DNA of 64,000 bases from Streptomyces sp. NRRL F-6492 (GTDB lineage Bacteria; Actinomycetota; Actinomycetes; Streptomycetales; Streptomycetaceae). Of this stretch, positions 35,733 to 44,394 are shown piece by piece. Within the stretch, counting starts at the first letter, position 1. Every line of letters starts with the position of its first letter. The position numbers were made by a program, and so were the translations under genes. The stretch spans positions 1 through 64,000 of the forward strand of contig NZ_LGEG01000216.1 of the NCBI RefSeq assembly GCF_001280125.1. The letters run 5' to 3'. Below the pieces are notes generated by a model. It saw only the letters and a program-made list of their open reading frames with translations, had not been told where the DNA came from and did not search any database.

Positions 35733-35746
35733 GGGTAGGCCTACCC
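35733..35746. promoter_or_regulatory. 14-bp perfect palindrome
   Basis: GGGTAGGCCTACCC lies upstream of the paired operators. It may be an additional regulator site; it is too short a stem to be a clear terminator. Confidence 0.35.
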
Positions 35747-35790
35747 CCCGGTAAGGACTTGTTTCCGAAAGCTTTCCGGCGCACGCGCGA

Positions 35791-35823
35791 ACGGGGCCGG
35801 AGCCGTGGCGGCTCCGGCCCCGT
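35791..35823. terminator. Terminator of the subtilisin gene
   Basis: ACGGGGCCGGAGCC (35791-35804) pairs perfectly with GGCTCCGGCCCCGT (35810-35823), loop GTGGC, 18 bp after the stop of the minus-strand protease. Confidence 0.8.
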
Positions 35824-35840
35824 CAGGGGGTCGCGCGGTG

Positions 35841-37682
35841 TCAGAAGGTCAGGTTCCAGGCGTCGATCTTGCCCGAGTCCTGGCTCGCGTTGTCGTTCAC
35901 GCGCAGCTTCCAGACCCCGTTCGCCACCTCGGACGAGGCGTTGACGGTGTAGGTCTGGACGATGTTGTCCGCGCTGCCGCCGGTCCGGTTGTGCAGCGTG
36001 TAGACGCTGCCGTCCGGGGCCACCAGGTCGACCTTCAGGTCACCGATGTAGGTGTGCTTGACGTCCACGCCCACCTTGAGCGCGGCCGGCGCGTTGCCCG
36101 TCACGCCGCTGACCGTGATCGGGCTCTCCACCGTGGTGTTGTCGGGGACCGTGACGTCCGTCAGGTTCTCGAAGTACTTCCCGGGCGGCGGGGTCGAGCC
36201 GCCGACGGCCTTCAGGGCGTCGACCGAACCCTCGCCGAAGAAGCCGTTCCTGGTCGTGGTGCCCTTGCAGCGGGTGTCCGACGGGCAGGCCTTGTCGGCC
36301 GCCTGGACGCCCAGCTGGTCCCGGATCTGCGCCGGGGTGAAGGACGGGTTCACGCTCGCGATCAGCGCCGCGACGCCGGCCACGTGCGGGGACGCCATCG
36401 AAGTGCCGTTCAGGTTGCCGTACTTGCCGCCCGGGAGCGTCGAGTAGACGCCCGAGGAGCCGTCGCCGCCGGGGGCCGCGATGTCGATGACGCCGTTGCC
36501 GAAGTTCGAGTACGAGGCCTTGGCGCCGCCGTTGCCCTGCGCGGCGACGGTCACGACGCCGGGCAGCTCGGTCGGGATGTCGATGCAGGCGTTCGTGATG
36601 GTGCGGGTGACCGGGGTCGAGTCGTTGGGGCTCGCCGTGTCGGTCGTCTTGTTCGCCAGGTCGTAGTTGGAGTTGCCGGCGGCGGCGACCTGGAGCGAGC
36701 CCTTGCCCTCGGCGTACTCCTGCGCCCGGCGGACGCCCTCGATGATGGCGGCCTGGTCCAGGTTGTCCGGGCAGTTGAACTGCCACGGGTCCGTGTAGTA
36801 GCTGTTGTTGGTGACCTTGAAGCCGTGGTCACCGGCCCACACGAAGCCGCAGATCGTGTTCTCCGCGAAGAACAGCGTGCTGCCCGGCTCCGCGATGCGG
36901 ACCGAGGAGATCTTCACGCCCGGCGCGACGCCGATGACGCCCTTGCCGTTCTTGGCGGCCGCGATCGTGCCCGCGACGTGCGTGCCGTGGGTGTCGACGT
37001 CCCGCCAGGCACCCGCCCGGGCGTCCGCCTTGCCGTAGGCGCAGGAGGCCGAGTCGGCGGCGTTGAAGTTGGGCGCGATGTCCTGGTGCTGGTCGTCCAC
37101 GCCGGTGTCCAGGACGCCGACCTTCACCGACGCCGAACCGGTGGTGACGGCCCAGGCCTGGTCGGCCTTGATCTGCGTCATGTCCCAGCGGTTGGACTCG
37201 GTGAGCGTCGTCGCCGACTGCGACGGGTTGGCCGGGAGCGCCGGGTCGTAGGCGTCGGCCGGGACGTCGGACGTCCGGGTCGCGCCGACCTGCTGGACGC
37301 CGGAGACCGTGCGCATCGAGGAGGCGAACGACGCGGACGTCGAGTGCGCCACGATCACGCCGATCGCGTCGTAGGTCGCGAAGACCGAGCCGCCCTTGGT
37401 GGCCACGGAGCCGCTCACGGCGGCGGTGCCGCCGGGGGCCGTGATCACCAGGTACGCGCGCGTGCCCGCGGCCCAGGCGGCCGGGGCGGCGGCGGGAGCC
37501 GCCTTCGCGGTGGTGGCCGGGCTCGCCCCCGCCGGACGGACCGCGACGGGCGCGGTGTCCGACGTTGCTGCGTGGGCGAGTCCGGCGGGGGTGGCGAGCG
37601 CCACGATCGTGCCGAGGGCCGCGACGGACAGGGCCGAGGTTCTCGACCGACCGGCCGTCCGGCCGGATATGAGGGAAAACAT
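35841..37682 (-). CDS. Secreted subtilisin-like serine protease (S8) with P-domain
   Basis: 613 residues: signal peptide (cleavage near LAHAAT), a pro-region to about 165, and an S8 catalytic domain with Asp192 (VGVLDTGVDDQH), His232 (DTHGTHVAGTI) and Ser428 (NGTSMASPHVAG). The last ~110 residues (ENLTDVTVPDNTTVESPITV to the end) form a proprotein-convertase P/Homo-B jelly roll. Exported protein degradation. Start ATG 37682 with GGAGGA upstream. Several cysteines (ENTICGF, QFNCPD, NACIDIP, ACPSDTRC) suggest disulfides. Confidence 0.93.
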   Translation of the reverse strand: MFSLISGRTAGRSRTSALSVAALGTIVALATPAGLAHAATSDTAPVAVRPAGASPATTAKAAPAAAPAAWAAGTRAYLVITAPGGTAAVSGSVATKGGSVFATYDAIGVIVAHSTSASFASSMRTVSGVQQVGATRTSDVPADAYDPALPANPSQSATTLTESNRWDMTQIKADQAWAVTTGSASVKVGVLDTGVDDQHQDIAPNFNAADSASCAYGKADARAGAWRDVDTHGTHVAGTIAAAKNGKGVIGVAPGVKISSVRIAEPGSTLFFAENTICGFVWAGDHGFKVTNNSYYTDPWQFNCPDNLDQAAIIEGVRRAQEYAEGKGSLQVAAAGNSNYDLANKTTDTASPNDSTPVTRTITNACIDIPTELPGVVTVAAQGNGGAKASYSNFGNGVIDIAAPGGDGSSGVYSTLPGGKYGNLNGTSMASPHVAGVAALIASVNPSFTPAQIRDQLGVQAADKACPSDTRCKGTTTRNGFFGEGSVDALKAVGGSTPPPGKYFENLTDVTVPDNTTVESPITVSGVTGNAPAALKVGVDVKHTYIGDLKVDLVAPDGSVYTLHNRTGGSADNIVQTYTVNASSEVANGVWKLRVNDNASQDSGKIDAWNLTF

Positions 37683-37849
37683 TGCGTCCTCCGATGGCCC
37701 GGTGGCGTCTGGGACGCCCGCCGGGCCCTGTGATGTGTGGGGTGGACGCAAGATCCCAGAATCGCCCCCCGGAAGGAAGTGTTCTGTCCGAGAAGCCCGT
37801 TCGCGTTACGCACTTTTGATCGAAGGGCATCAGGACGGCGAAATTTCCC

Positions 37850-37885
37850 GGACACCTGTCCATGTATGCTGGACATCTGTCCAGC
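37850..37885. promoter_or_regulatory. Two palindromes upstream of DUF1304-tetR
   Basis: GGACA-CC-TGTCC (37850-37861) and GCTGGACA-TC-TGTCCAGC (37868-37885) share the core GGACA-N2-TGTCC, centres 21 bp (two helical turns) apart. They sit 25-60 bp before the DUF1304 start and also upstream of the divergent protease. The TetR gene in the same operon is the likely binder (autoregulation). Confidence 0.7.
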
Positions 37886-37909
37886 AAGTATGAGTGGTGG
37901 GAGACGACG

Positions 37910-38272
37910 GTGGAGACGACGGCGAACGTGCTGGTGGGCCTGGTGGCCGCCCTGCACGTGTACGTCCTGGTTCTGGAGATGTTCCTGTGGGAGAAGGCGC
38001 CGGGGCGCGGACTGTCCGGCTTCGACGCCGAGTTGGCCCGCGCGACCGCTCCGCTCGCCGCGAACCAGGGCCTCTACAACGGCTTCCTGGCCGCCGGCCT
38101 CGTCTGGGGCCTGATCGCCGGAGACCCCACGGGCCACCGGGTCCAGGTCTTCTTCCTCTCCTGCGTCCTCGTCGCCGGCCTGTACGGCGGCCTCACCGCG
38201 AACCGCCGCATCCTGGTCGCCCAGGCGCTGCCGGGCGCGCTGGCCCTCGGCGCCGTCCTCCTCGCCCGGTGA
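37910..38272 (+). CDS. DUF1304 family membrane protein
   Basis: 120 residues, four membrane segments. Family signature VLVGLVAALHVYVLVLEMFLWE followed by NQGLYNGFLAAGLVWGL (first motif shortened: VAALHVYVLVLEMFLWE). Function unknown. GTG 37910 is used because an ATG start at 37862 would place the first codons on the operator. Overlaps tetR by GTGA, so the two are co-translated. Confidence 0.85.
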   Translation: METTANVLVGLVAALHVYVLVLEMFLWEKAPGRGLSGFDAELARATAPLAANQGLYNGFLAAGLVWGLIAGDPTGHRVQVFFLSCVLVAGLYGGLTANRRILVAQALPGALALGAVLLAR

Positions 38273-38835
38273 CCCCGGCCGTGGAGGACCCCCGCGCCGC
38301 CCGGACCCGTGCCCGGCTCCGCCGGTCCCTCCTCGACGCCTGCGCGGAGACCCCGCTGGGCGAGGTCACCGTCGCCGCGCTGGTGCGCCGGGCCGGGGTC
38401 GGCCGCGCCACCTTCTACCTCCACTACGGAGACCTGGAGGCGCTGGCCGTCGACGCCTGCGCCGACGTGGTCCGCGACGCGGTCGACGCCCTGCACGCCT
38501 GGCGCGGCGTGCCCGACCCGGCGTCCCCGCCGCCCGCGCTGCTCGACTTCTTCGCCGGACTCGCCCCGCACGCCGGGCTCTACCGGGAGCTGCTGCGCCC
38601 GGGCGGCGGCGGGCCGCTCGGCCTCGTGCTCCACGAGGACCTGCGCGCCCGCAGCCTCGCCGAACGGGCCCTGGTCGGCGCCCCGGAGCCCGGCCTCGTC
38701 GCGTCCGCCGTGGCCGCGGCCTTCGCCGGGGTGCTCGCCGACTGGCTGCACGGCCTGGTGGAGGGCGCCCCCGAGGAGATCGCCCACCGGGTCTGGCGCC
38801 TCCTGATCGCCCTGCACCGCGCGCCGTTGTCGTAA
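38269..38835 (+). CDS. TetR family regulator
   Basis: 188 residues. N-terminal HTH: LLDACAETPLGEVTVAALVR, AGVGRATFYLHYGDLEAL; a variable ligand domain ends ALHRAPLS. Coupled to DUF1304. The paired GGACA-N2-TGTCC palindromes upstream are its probable operator. Confidence 0.88.
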   Translation: MTPAVEDPRAARTRARLRRSLLDACAETPLGEVTVAALVRRAGVGRATFYLHYGDLEALAVDACADVVRDAVDALHAWRGVPDPASPPPALLDFFAGLAPHAGLYRELLRPGGGGPLGLVLHEDLRARSLAERALVGAPEPGLVASAVAAAFAGVLADWLHGLVEGAPEEIAHRVWRLLIALHRAPLS

Positions 38836-38871
38836 CCGCCGGCCGGGACCCGCGCGGGTCCCGGCCGGCGG
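38836..38871. terminator. Bidirectional terminator, 36-bp perfect palindrome
   Basis: 38836-38853 and 38854-38871 are exact complements (CCGCCGGCCGGGACCCGC arm). Lies between convergent tetR and the amylase gene. Confidence 0.85.
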
Positions 38872-38882
38872 CTGCGCGGCGG

Positions 38883-41852
38883 CTACTTGAGGTACGGCCC
38901 GGCGGTGCCGATCCGGCCGGGGCCGTTCAGGACGTACACCCGCAGGTTGCCCTTTCCGGGCGCCGCGACCGTGAGGGTCCCGTTCGTGACGGTCCGGACG
39001 TCACCGGTGACGGCGTCGGTGTACGTGCCGTTCGGGACGCCGGTGTAGGCGGCGCCGCCCGAGACCGTGACGAGCGCGAAGCTGTCCGTGCCCGCGTCGG
39101 TGTAGCGGCGCTTGAACGCCATGCCGCCCGAGACGCCCTCCGTGGAGTACTGGCCGGTCTGGAGCGCGGGGACCGCCCGGCGGATCTGGTTGAGCCGCTG
39201 CACGTGCCGGACCAGCGGCTGCTGGAGGGTGGTGGCGACGGCGCCGGACGCCGAGGAGACCGTGGAGAAGCCGGAGGCGGTGACGGAGCCGGCGAGGTGC
39301 GCGCCGAAGTAGGCGCGGCCGGTGTCGGCGAGCGGGCAGGACGGCCCGCAGTCGATCCTCCTCCCCTTCTGGAACTCGATCTCGGAGCCGTAGTACAGCG
39401 TCGGGATGCCGCGGAAGGTCCACATCAGGGACATGTTCTCGGCCCAGGCGTCGGTGCCGCCCGCGTACCGCTCGCTCGACTTGTTGGGCCCGTAGTCGTG
39501 GCTGTCGACGTAGACGACGTTGTAGGTGGCGTCGTTGTAGCTGTCGTCGGAGTCCTTGCCGTTGGAGAAGGCGTTCTGCGCGTCGCCGAAGTTCATGTGC
39601 ATGCGCATGTCGATGACGTTCATGCCGGAGAAGCGGCTGTGGTCGGGCGCGTGGTAGCCGTTGCCGTTCAGGAAGGCGTTGGTGGAGGTGGGCTGGTTCC
39701 CCGTCCCCCGCTGCTGCTCGTGGTCGTACATCTCCAGGGCGGCCCTGCCGTCGTCGAGGTCGTACTCCTTGCGCTCCTTCCAGGTGTAGAACTGCGCGGA
39801 GTGGTTCACCGAGCCGCGGTTCCACTTGTCGTTGACGAAGGCGGCGACCTCGCCGAAGACGAAGAAGTTCTTCGCGGCCTCCGCGCCGTGGCGCCGGGTC
39901 ACCCGCTCCTGGACGGCGGGCAGGAAGCGGCGGTTCCAGGTGGTGCGCGGGATGTGCACGGCGGTGTCGACGCGGAAGCCGTCGACGCCCATGTCGATGT
40001 ACTTGTCGTACGCGCCGATCAAGTAGTTCTGGACGGCCGGGTTCTCGGTGTCGAAGTCCGCCAGGTCCTCGTGGAGCCAGCAGGAACGGGAGTCCTCGCC
40101 CTCCCAGTTGCCGATCCAGCACTGGTGGTAGAGCGCCTTCGGGAACATGCCGGAAGTGGGGCTCGGCCACTGGCAGTTGTAGACGGTGTAGCCCTCGGCA
40201 CTCTTCCCGCCGGTCGGCTTCCCCCAGTTCACGCAGGTGTTGCCGGTCGGCTCGGCCGTCGACCACAGGTCGCCGTTGTAGTACGACTTGCCGCTCTTCG
40301 GGTCGACCGTCAGGCCGTCGTACTCGAAGCCGGGCTGCTTCTCGTCGTAGTACCAGCTCCACTGGGCGTCCCGCACGCCGTACACGGTGGGCGTGAACAG
40401 GCCCTTGGCGCCCCAGCGGGAGGAGTGGTTGTAGACGACGTCCTGGTAGATCTTCATGCCCTTGGCGTGGGCGGCGTCGATCAGGTCCTGGTAGGAGGCG
40501 CCGGCCGACTCCAGGCGCGGGTCCACCTCGTAGAAGTCCCAGCCGTGGTAGCCGTGGTAGTCGTAGTCCGAGCGGTTGAGGACGACCGGGGTGACCCATA
40601 TCGCCGAGAAGCCGAGGCCCTTGACGTAGTCGAGCTTCTGGATCAGGCCCTTGAAGTCGCCCCGGAACATGGGGTCGTCGTGGGCCGCGTTGCCCGACTT
40701 GGCGTGCTGGCTCCCGCCCCGGTTGTTCGACGGGTCGCCGTCGTTGAAGCGGGCGGTGAGGACGAAGTAGATCGGGTCCTTGCGCGGGTCGGTGCCCAGC
40801 GGCTTGCCGGTCGCCGGGGTCGCGGGCCTGTCGCCCGTGGTCGCGCCGGCGGGGGAGGAGGCGGCGGAGACGTTCCCGGCGGCGTCCACGGCCCTCACCG
40901 TGTAGGTGTACGCGGTCCGTTCGGCCAGACCGGTGTCGGAGAAGACCGTGGAGCCGACGTCGGTGACGACCGTGCCGCCGCCGCCTCCGGTGCGGGTGAC
41001 CTGGTACCCGGTGACGCCCCGGTCGTCGGTGGAGGGGTTCCAGGCGAGCAGGACGGAGGTGCCGTCGGCCGTCGCGGTGAGGCCGGCGGGGGCCCGGGTG
41101 TCGGGCGGGGTGGCGGCGCAGGGGTCGGCGGCGTTCGCCGTCACCGTCCGGTTCCGGACGGTCGAGACGCCCGCGCCGAGGGCGTAGTCGGAGCCGCCGT
41201 TGTTGTCCCAGGTGCCGTTGCCGTTGTTGAAGGCGGCCTTGAGGCCGGTGGCCGTCCCGAGGTCGAGCTCCCGCTTCCACCAGCCGGAGCAGGCGGCCCG
41301 CATGCCGACCCCGGGTGCGGTGGTCCAGGCGCCGCCCGTCGGCTGGTAGTGGACGTTGGCGGTGGACCAGCCGAGGGAGGCGGTGGAGTAGTAGACGGTG
41401 GCCTTGCGGGACTCGGCGGGCGGGGTGTCGGCGCAGGGGTCGGAGTGGGCGACGACCCCGTCCCTGACGGTGACGGCGCCCGTCCCCAGGGCGTAGTCGG
41501 AGCCGCCGTTGTTGTCCCAGGTGCCGTTGCCGTCGTTGAAGGCGGCCTTGAGGCCGGCGGCCGCGCCGAGCGGCACGGTCTTCTTCACCCAGTCGGTGCA
41601 GGCGGCCTCCATGGCGGTGCCGGGGACGGTGGTCCAGGAACCGCCGTCGGGCGCGTAGTGGAGGTTGTACCGGGCCCAGTTCTTCGTCTTCGTCCAGTAG
41701 TGGACCGTCGTCGCGTTCTCGACGGCCGCGGCGACGGGGGCGGTGCGCGGGGAGGGGGTGTCGGGGGGTGCGGCGACGAGGCCGACGACGCCGGCGGCGA
41801 CGGCCAGGACGGCGACGGGTCGCGCCGGTGACCGTGGGCGGGTGCGTGTCAT
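38883..41852 (-). CDS. Secreted GH13 alpha-amylase with two CBM25-like modules and FN3
   Basis: 989 residues: signal peptide; two starch-binding modules (about 48-140 and 150-245) that share KAAFNDGNGTWDNNGGSDYA-type segments; a fibronectin type III domain (253-340); and a GH13 barrel from about 355. Catalytic residues: Asp629 (GVDGFRVDTAVH), Glu668 (FVFGEVAAF), Asp786 (VVYVDSHDYG). Cuts starch outside the cell. Much larger than the ~460-residue basic amylases. GGAGA lies seven bases before ATG. An operator-like element lies upstream. Confidence 0.94.
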   Translation of the reverse strand: MTRTRPRSPARPVAVLAVAAGVVGLVAAPPDTPSPRTAPVAAAVENATTVHYWTKTKNWARYNLHYAPDGGSWTTVPGTAMEAACTDWVKKTVPLGAAAGLKAAFNDGNGTWDNNGGSDYALGTGAVTVRDGVVAHSDPCADTPPAESRKATVYYSTASLGWSTANVHYQPTGGAWTTAPGVGMRAACSGWWKRELDLGTATGLKAAFNNGNGTWDNNGGSDYALGAGVSTVRNRTVTANAADPCAATPPDTRAPAGLTATADGTSVLLAWNPSTDDRGVTGYQVTRTGGGGGTVVTDVGSTVFSDTGLAERTAYTYTVRAVDAAGNVSAASSPAGATTGDRPATPATGKPLGTDPRKDPIYFVLTARFNDGDPSNNRGGSQHAKSGNAAHDDPMFRGDFKGLIQKLDYVKGLGFSAIWVTPVVLNRSDYDYHGYHGWDFYEVDPRLESAGASYQDLIDAAHAKGMKIYQDVVYNHSSRWGAKGLFTPTVYGVRDAQWSWYYDEKQPGFEYDGLTVDPKSGKSYYNGDLWSTAEPTGNTCVNWGKPTGGKSAEGYTVYNCQWPSPTSGMFPKALYHQCWIGNWEGEDSRSCWLHEDLADFDTENPAVQNYLIGAYDKYIDMGVDGFRVDTAVHIPRTTWNRRFLPAVQERVTRRHGAEAAKNFFVFGEVAAFVNDKWNRGSVNHSAQFYTWKERKEYDLDDGRAALEMYDHEQQRGTGNQPTSTNAFLNGNGYHAPDHSRFSGMNVIDMRMHMNFGDAQNAFSNGKDSDDSYNDATYNVVYVDSHDYGPNKSSERYAGGTDAWAENMSLMWTFRGIPTLYYGSEIEFQKGRRIDCGPSCPLADTGRAYFGAHLAGSVTASGFSTVSSASGAVATTLQQPLVRHVQRLNQIRRAVPALQTGQYSTEGVSGGMAFKRRYTDAGTDSFALVTVSGGAAYTGVPNGTYTDAVTGDVRTVTNGTLTVAAPGKGNLRVYVLNGPGRIGTAGPYLK

Positions 41853-41936
41853 CTGAATCTCCAGGCGGGAGCCGCGCGTCCGGGCAGACCTCTGCCCGGG
41901 AAGGAGGACGAAGCCTGTTGGAAACGCAGTCGGAAA

Positions 41937-41956
41937 TTTGCAGAAACATCTTGCGC
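41937..41956. promoter_or_regulatory. Possible MalR/Reg1-type amylase operator
   Basis: TTTGCAGAAACATCTTGCGC has two TTGC(A/G) half-sites 13 bp apart, like the TTGCAG/CTGCAA elements of Streptomyces amylase promoters controlled by MalR (Reg1). About 90 bp upstream of the amylase start. Match is by memory of the motif, so tentative. Confidence 0.4.
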
Positions 41957-42144
41957 TGGCCGGAAGTTACCGCCGGTCGCCCCCTGCGTAAAGGGTTTCG
42001 ACGGGGCGGGTTGTGCTCCGGCGGGCATGCCTGTGGGGCCCTCGACGGCCACGGGCCTCGCGGACGTCGAGGGCCCCGACGAGAATTTCCGCCCTCCTGC
42101 GCCTGCTCGCCGGAAGGGTGCGGCCGGCGGTGGCGGGACCCCGT

Positions 42145-42624
42145 TCAGGGGCGCGGCCAGGGGCGGCCCTCCAGGCGTTCGATGTCGCGGTTGAAGCGTT
42201 CCAGGAAGGCGGCGAAGCGGGAGACGTCCTCGGGGGACCAGTGCTCCATCACGCGTTCCAGGCCCGCGACGTTCGCGTTCCGGTCGGCCTCCAGGCGGCG
42301 TTCGCCCTCCTCCGTGATGCGGAACTTGCGGGCGATGCCGCCGTCCGGGTCGGGGATGCGCTCCACGACCCCGGCGCGCAGCATCGCGGCGGTCTGCCGG
42401 TTGAGGGTGGACGCGTCGAGGCCGAAGGCCTCGCTGAGCTGCCCGATGGACATCGGCCCGTGCATGCGGATGCGGCTCAGCAGGACGTACGCGCTGCGGT
42501 CGAGCTGTCCGCCGCCCGCGCGGGAGCGGGGCGCGTACAGGTGCGCGTGCCGGCCGAGCAGCATGGTCTCGAACTCGACCAGATCGGTGGGCTTGTCCAC
42601 GGGCGTGTCCACGGGCTTGTCCAT
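42145..42624 (-). CDS. MarR family regulator
   Basis: 159 residues. N-terminus has 12-bp repeats encoding DKPVDTPVDKPTD. Winged HTH: SIGQLSEAFGLDASTLNRQT and wing DPDGGIARKFRITEEGERRL. Divergent from a DHA2-type MFS pump; palindromes in the gap suggest it represses both. ATG 42624 is preceded by AGGAGAG nine bases away. Confidence 0.9.
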   Translation of the reverse strand: MDKPVDTPVDKPTDLVEFETMLLGRHAHLYAPRSRAGGGQLDRSAYVLLSRIRMHGPMSIGQLSEAFGLDASTLNRQTAAMLRAGVVERIPDPDGGIARKFRITEEGERRLEADRNANVAGLERVMEHWSPEDVSRFAAFLERFNRDIERLEGRPWPRP

Positions 42625-42651
42625 GGGGGCATTCTCTCCTGCGGCGATGCG

Positions 42652-42709
42652 ATGTGCATCGTACATAGTTTGTGTCATGAGCAATTGATGTGCATGATGC
42701 ATATGCATC
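42652..42709. promoter_or_regulatory. MarR operators in the divergent region
   Basis: ATGTGCATCGTACAT (42652-42666, imperfect) and GATGCATATGCATC (42696-42709, perfect palindrome), about 44 bp apart, plus a GATGTGCATGATGCAT overlap. The region is AT-rich compared with its surroundings. Probable sites for the MarR protein. Confidence 0.65.
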
Positions 42710-42734
42710 GTCGTGAAGACACAGGGAGAAACAC

Positions 42735-44213
42735 GTGGACGGCACCAAGCCCGACGCCCGACCCGGAGGCGTCGTCGGCGTCCTCGCGCTCGCCGGCATC
42801 GTGGCCGCACTCATGCAGACCCTGGTGGTGCCGCTCATCGGCGACCTCCCCCGGCTGCTCGGCACCACCGCGTCCAACGCCTCCTGGGTGATCACCGCCA
42901 CCCTCCTCGCGGGCGCCGTCGCCACCCCCGTCGCCGGACGGCTCGGCGACACCCTCGGCAAGCGGCGGGTCCTGCTCGTCTCCGTGGTCCCGCTCGTCGC
43001 CGGCTCGGTCGTCTGCGCGCTCGCCTCCTCCGTCGTCCCGATGATCGTCGGACGCGGCCTCCAGGGCCTCGGCATGGGCGTCGTCCCCCTCGGCATCAGC
43101 CTGCTCCGCGACCTCCTCCCGCCGGAGAAACTGGGCGGCTCCATCGCCCTCATGAGCGCCTCCATGGGCGTCGGCGGCGCCCTCGGCCTGCCCTTCTCCG
43201 CCGCCGTCGCCGAGAACGCCAGCTGGCGCGTCCTCTTCTGGGTCGCCGCCGCCCTCAGCGTCCTCGTCGGCGCCCTGATCTGGCGCCTCGTCCCCGCCGG
43301 CCGCCGCGCCGCCGCCCCCGGCCGCTTCGACCTGCCCGGCGCGCTCGGCCTCGGCACCGGCCTCGTCGCCCTGCTGCTGGCCGTCTCCAAGGGCGCGAGC
43401 TGGGGTTGGGGCAGCGCCACCACCCTCGGCCTCTTCGCCGCCGCGGTCGTCGTGCTGCTCGCCTGGGGCGCGTGGGAGCTCCGCATCCCCGACCCCCTCG
43501 TGGACCTGCGGGTCACCGCCCGCCCGGTCGTCCTCATGACCAACGCCGCCTCGGTCCTCGTCGGCTTCGCCATGTACGCGCAGTCCCTGGTCGTCCCCCA
43601 GCTCTTCCAGCTCCCCGAGGCCACCGGCTACGGCCTCGGCCAGTCGATGATGGCCATGGGCCTGTGGATGGCCCCGGCCGGCCTGATGATGATGGTCCTG
43701 GCCCCGCTCGGCGCCAAGCTCTCGGCGGCCCGCGGTCCCAAGGTGACGCTCTCCGCCGGCGCCCTCGTCATCACCGTCGGCTACGGCTCCTCCCTCGCCC
43801 TGATGGGCTCCACCTGGGGCCTGCTCGCCGTCACCCTCGTCTGCAACACGGGCGTCGGCCTCGCCTACGGGGCCATGCCGGCGCTCATCATGGGCGCGGT
43901 GCCGCAGGAGGAGACCGCCTCGGCCAACAGCTTCAACACCCTCATGCGCTCGATCGGCACCTCCGTCTCCGCCGCCGTCATCGGCGTCGTCCTCGCCCAG
44001 ACGGCCACCACCCTCGGCGGCCACGTGCTGCCCTCCGAGGACGGCTTCCGCGTCGCCATGCTCATCGGCTGCGGGGTCGGTCTCGTGGCCGCGGTGGTCG
44101 CCGCCCTCGTCCCGGCCCGGCCCGCCGCCGGATCCGCCGACGCGGTGGACGCGGGCACGGAGGGGAGCGGGACCGCCACCGCGCGCGCCGCCTCCTCCGA
44201 AGCCCCCGCCTGA
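42735..44213 (+). CDS. MFS transporter, DHA2 (14-helix) drug-efflux type
   Basis: 492 residues, about 14 membrane helices. Motif A GRLGDTLGKRRVLL between helices 2 and 3, and motif C-like MGVGGALGLPFSAAVAENASW, mark a drug:H+ antiporter. Start GTG 42735 after GGGAG. Likely induced when its substrate releases the divergent MarR. Confidence 0.9.
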   Translation: MDGTKPDARPGGVVGVLALAGIVAALMQTLVVPLIGDLPRLLGTTASNASWVITATLLAGAVATPVAGRLGDTLGKRRVLLVSVVPLVAGSVVCALASSVVPMIVGRGLQGLGMGVVPLGISLLRDLLPPEKLGGSIALMSASMGVGGALGLPFSAAVAENASWRVLFWVAAALSVLVGALIWRLVPAGRRAAAPGRFDLPGALGLGTGLVALLLAVSKGASWGWGSATTLGLFAAAVVVLLAWGAWELRIPDPLVDLRVTARPVVLMTNAASVLVGFAMYAQSLVVPQLFQLPEATGYGLGQSMMAMGLWMAPAGLMMMVLAPLGAKLSAARGPKVTLSAGALVITVGYGSSLALMGSTWGLLAVTLVCNTGVGLAYGAMPALIMGAVPQEETASANSFNTLMRSIGTSVSAAVIGVVLAQTATTLGGHVLPSEDGFRVAMLIGCGVGLVAAVVAALVPARPAAGSADAVDAGTEGSGTATARAASSEAPA

Positions 44214-44323
44214 CCCGCCCCCGACCGGGCGGCGCCGCGCGGGACACGTGGGGACGGATCCCGCGCCGGCACCGCCCGTCCGTCCGGCGGGCCGACCGCG
44301 GAGGCGGCCCGCCGGACGCCGAA

Positions 44324-44362
44324 GGGCCCCGGTGACCGTGGAACACACGGTCACCGGGGCCC
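44324..44362. terminator. Bidirectional terminator, perfect 17-bp stem
   Basis: 44324-44340 pairs exactly with 44346-44362 (loop GAACA). Lies between convergent MFS and VOC genes. Confidence 0.88.
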
Positions 44363-44394
44363 TCACGGACATCCGAGGGGTACGTCCCCGGCCC

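Noticed and set aside
39204..41831. 875-codon plus-strand frame through the amylase gene
   Set aside because: Antisense shadow; the minus strand carries clear GH13, FN3 and CBM25 motifs.
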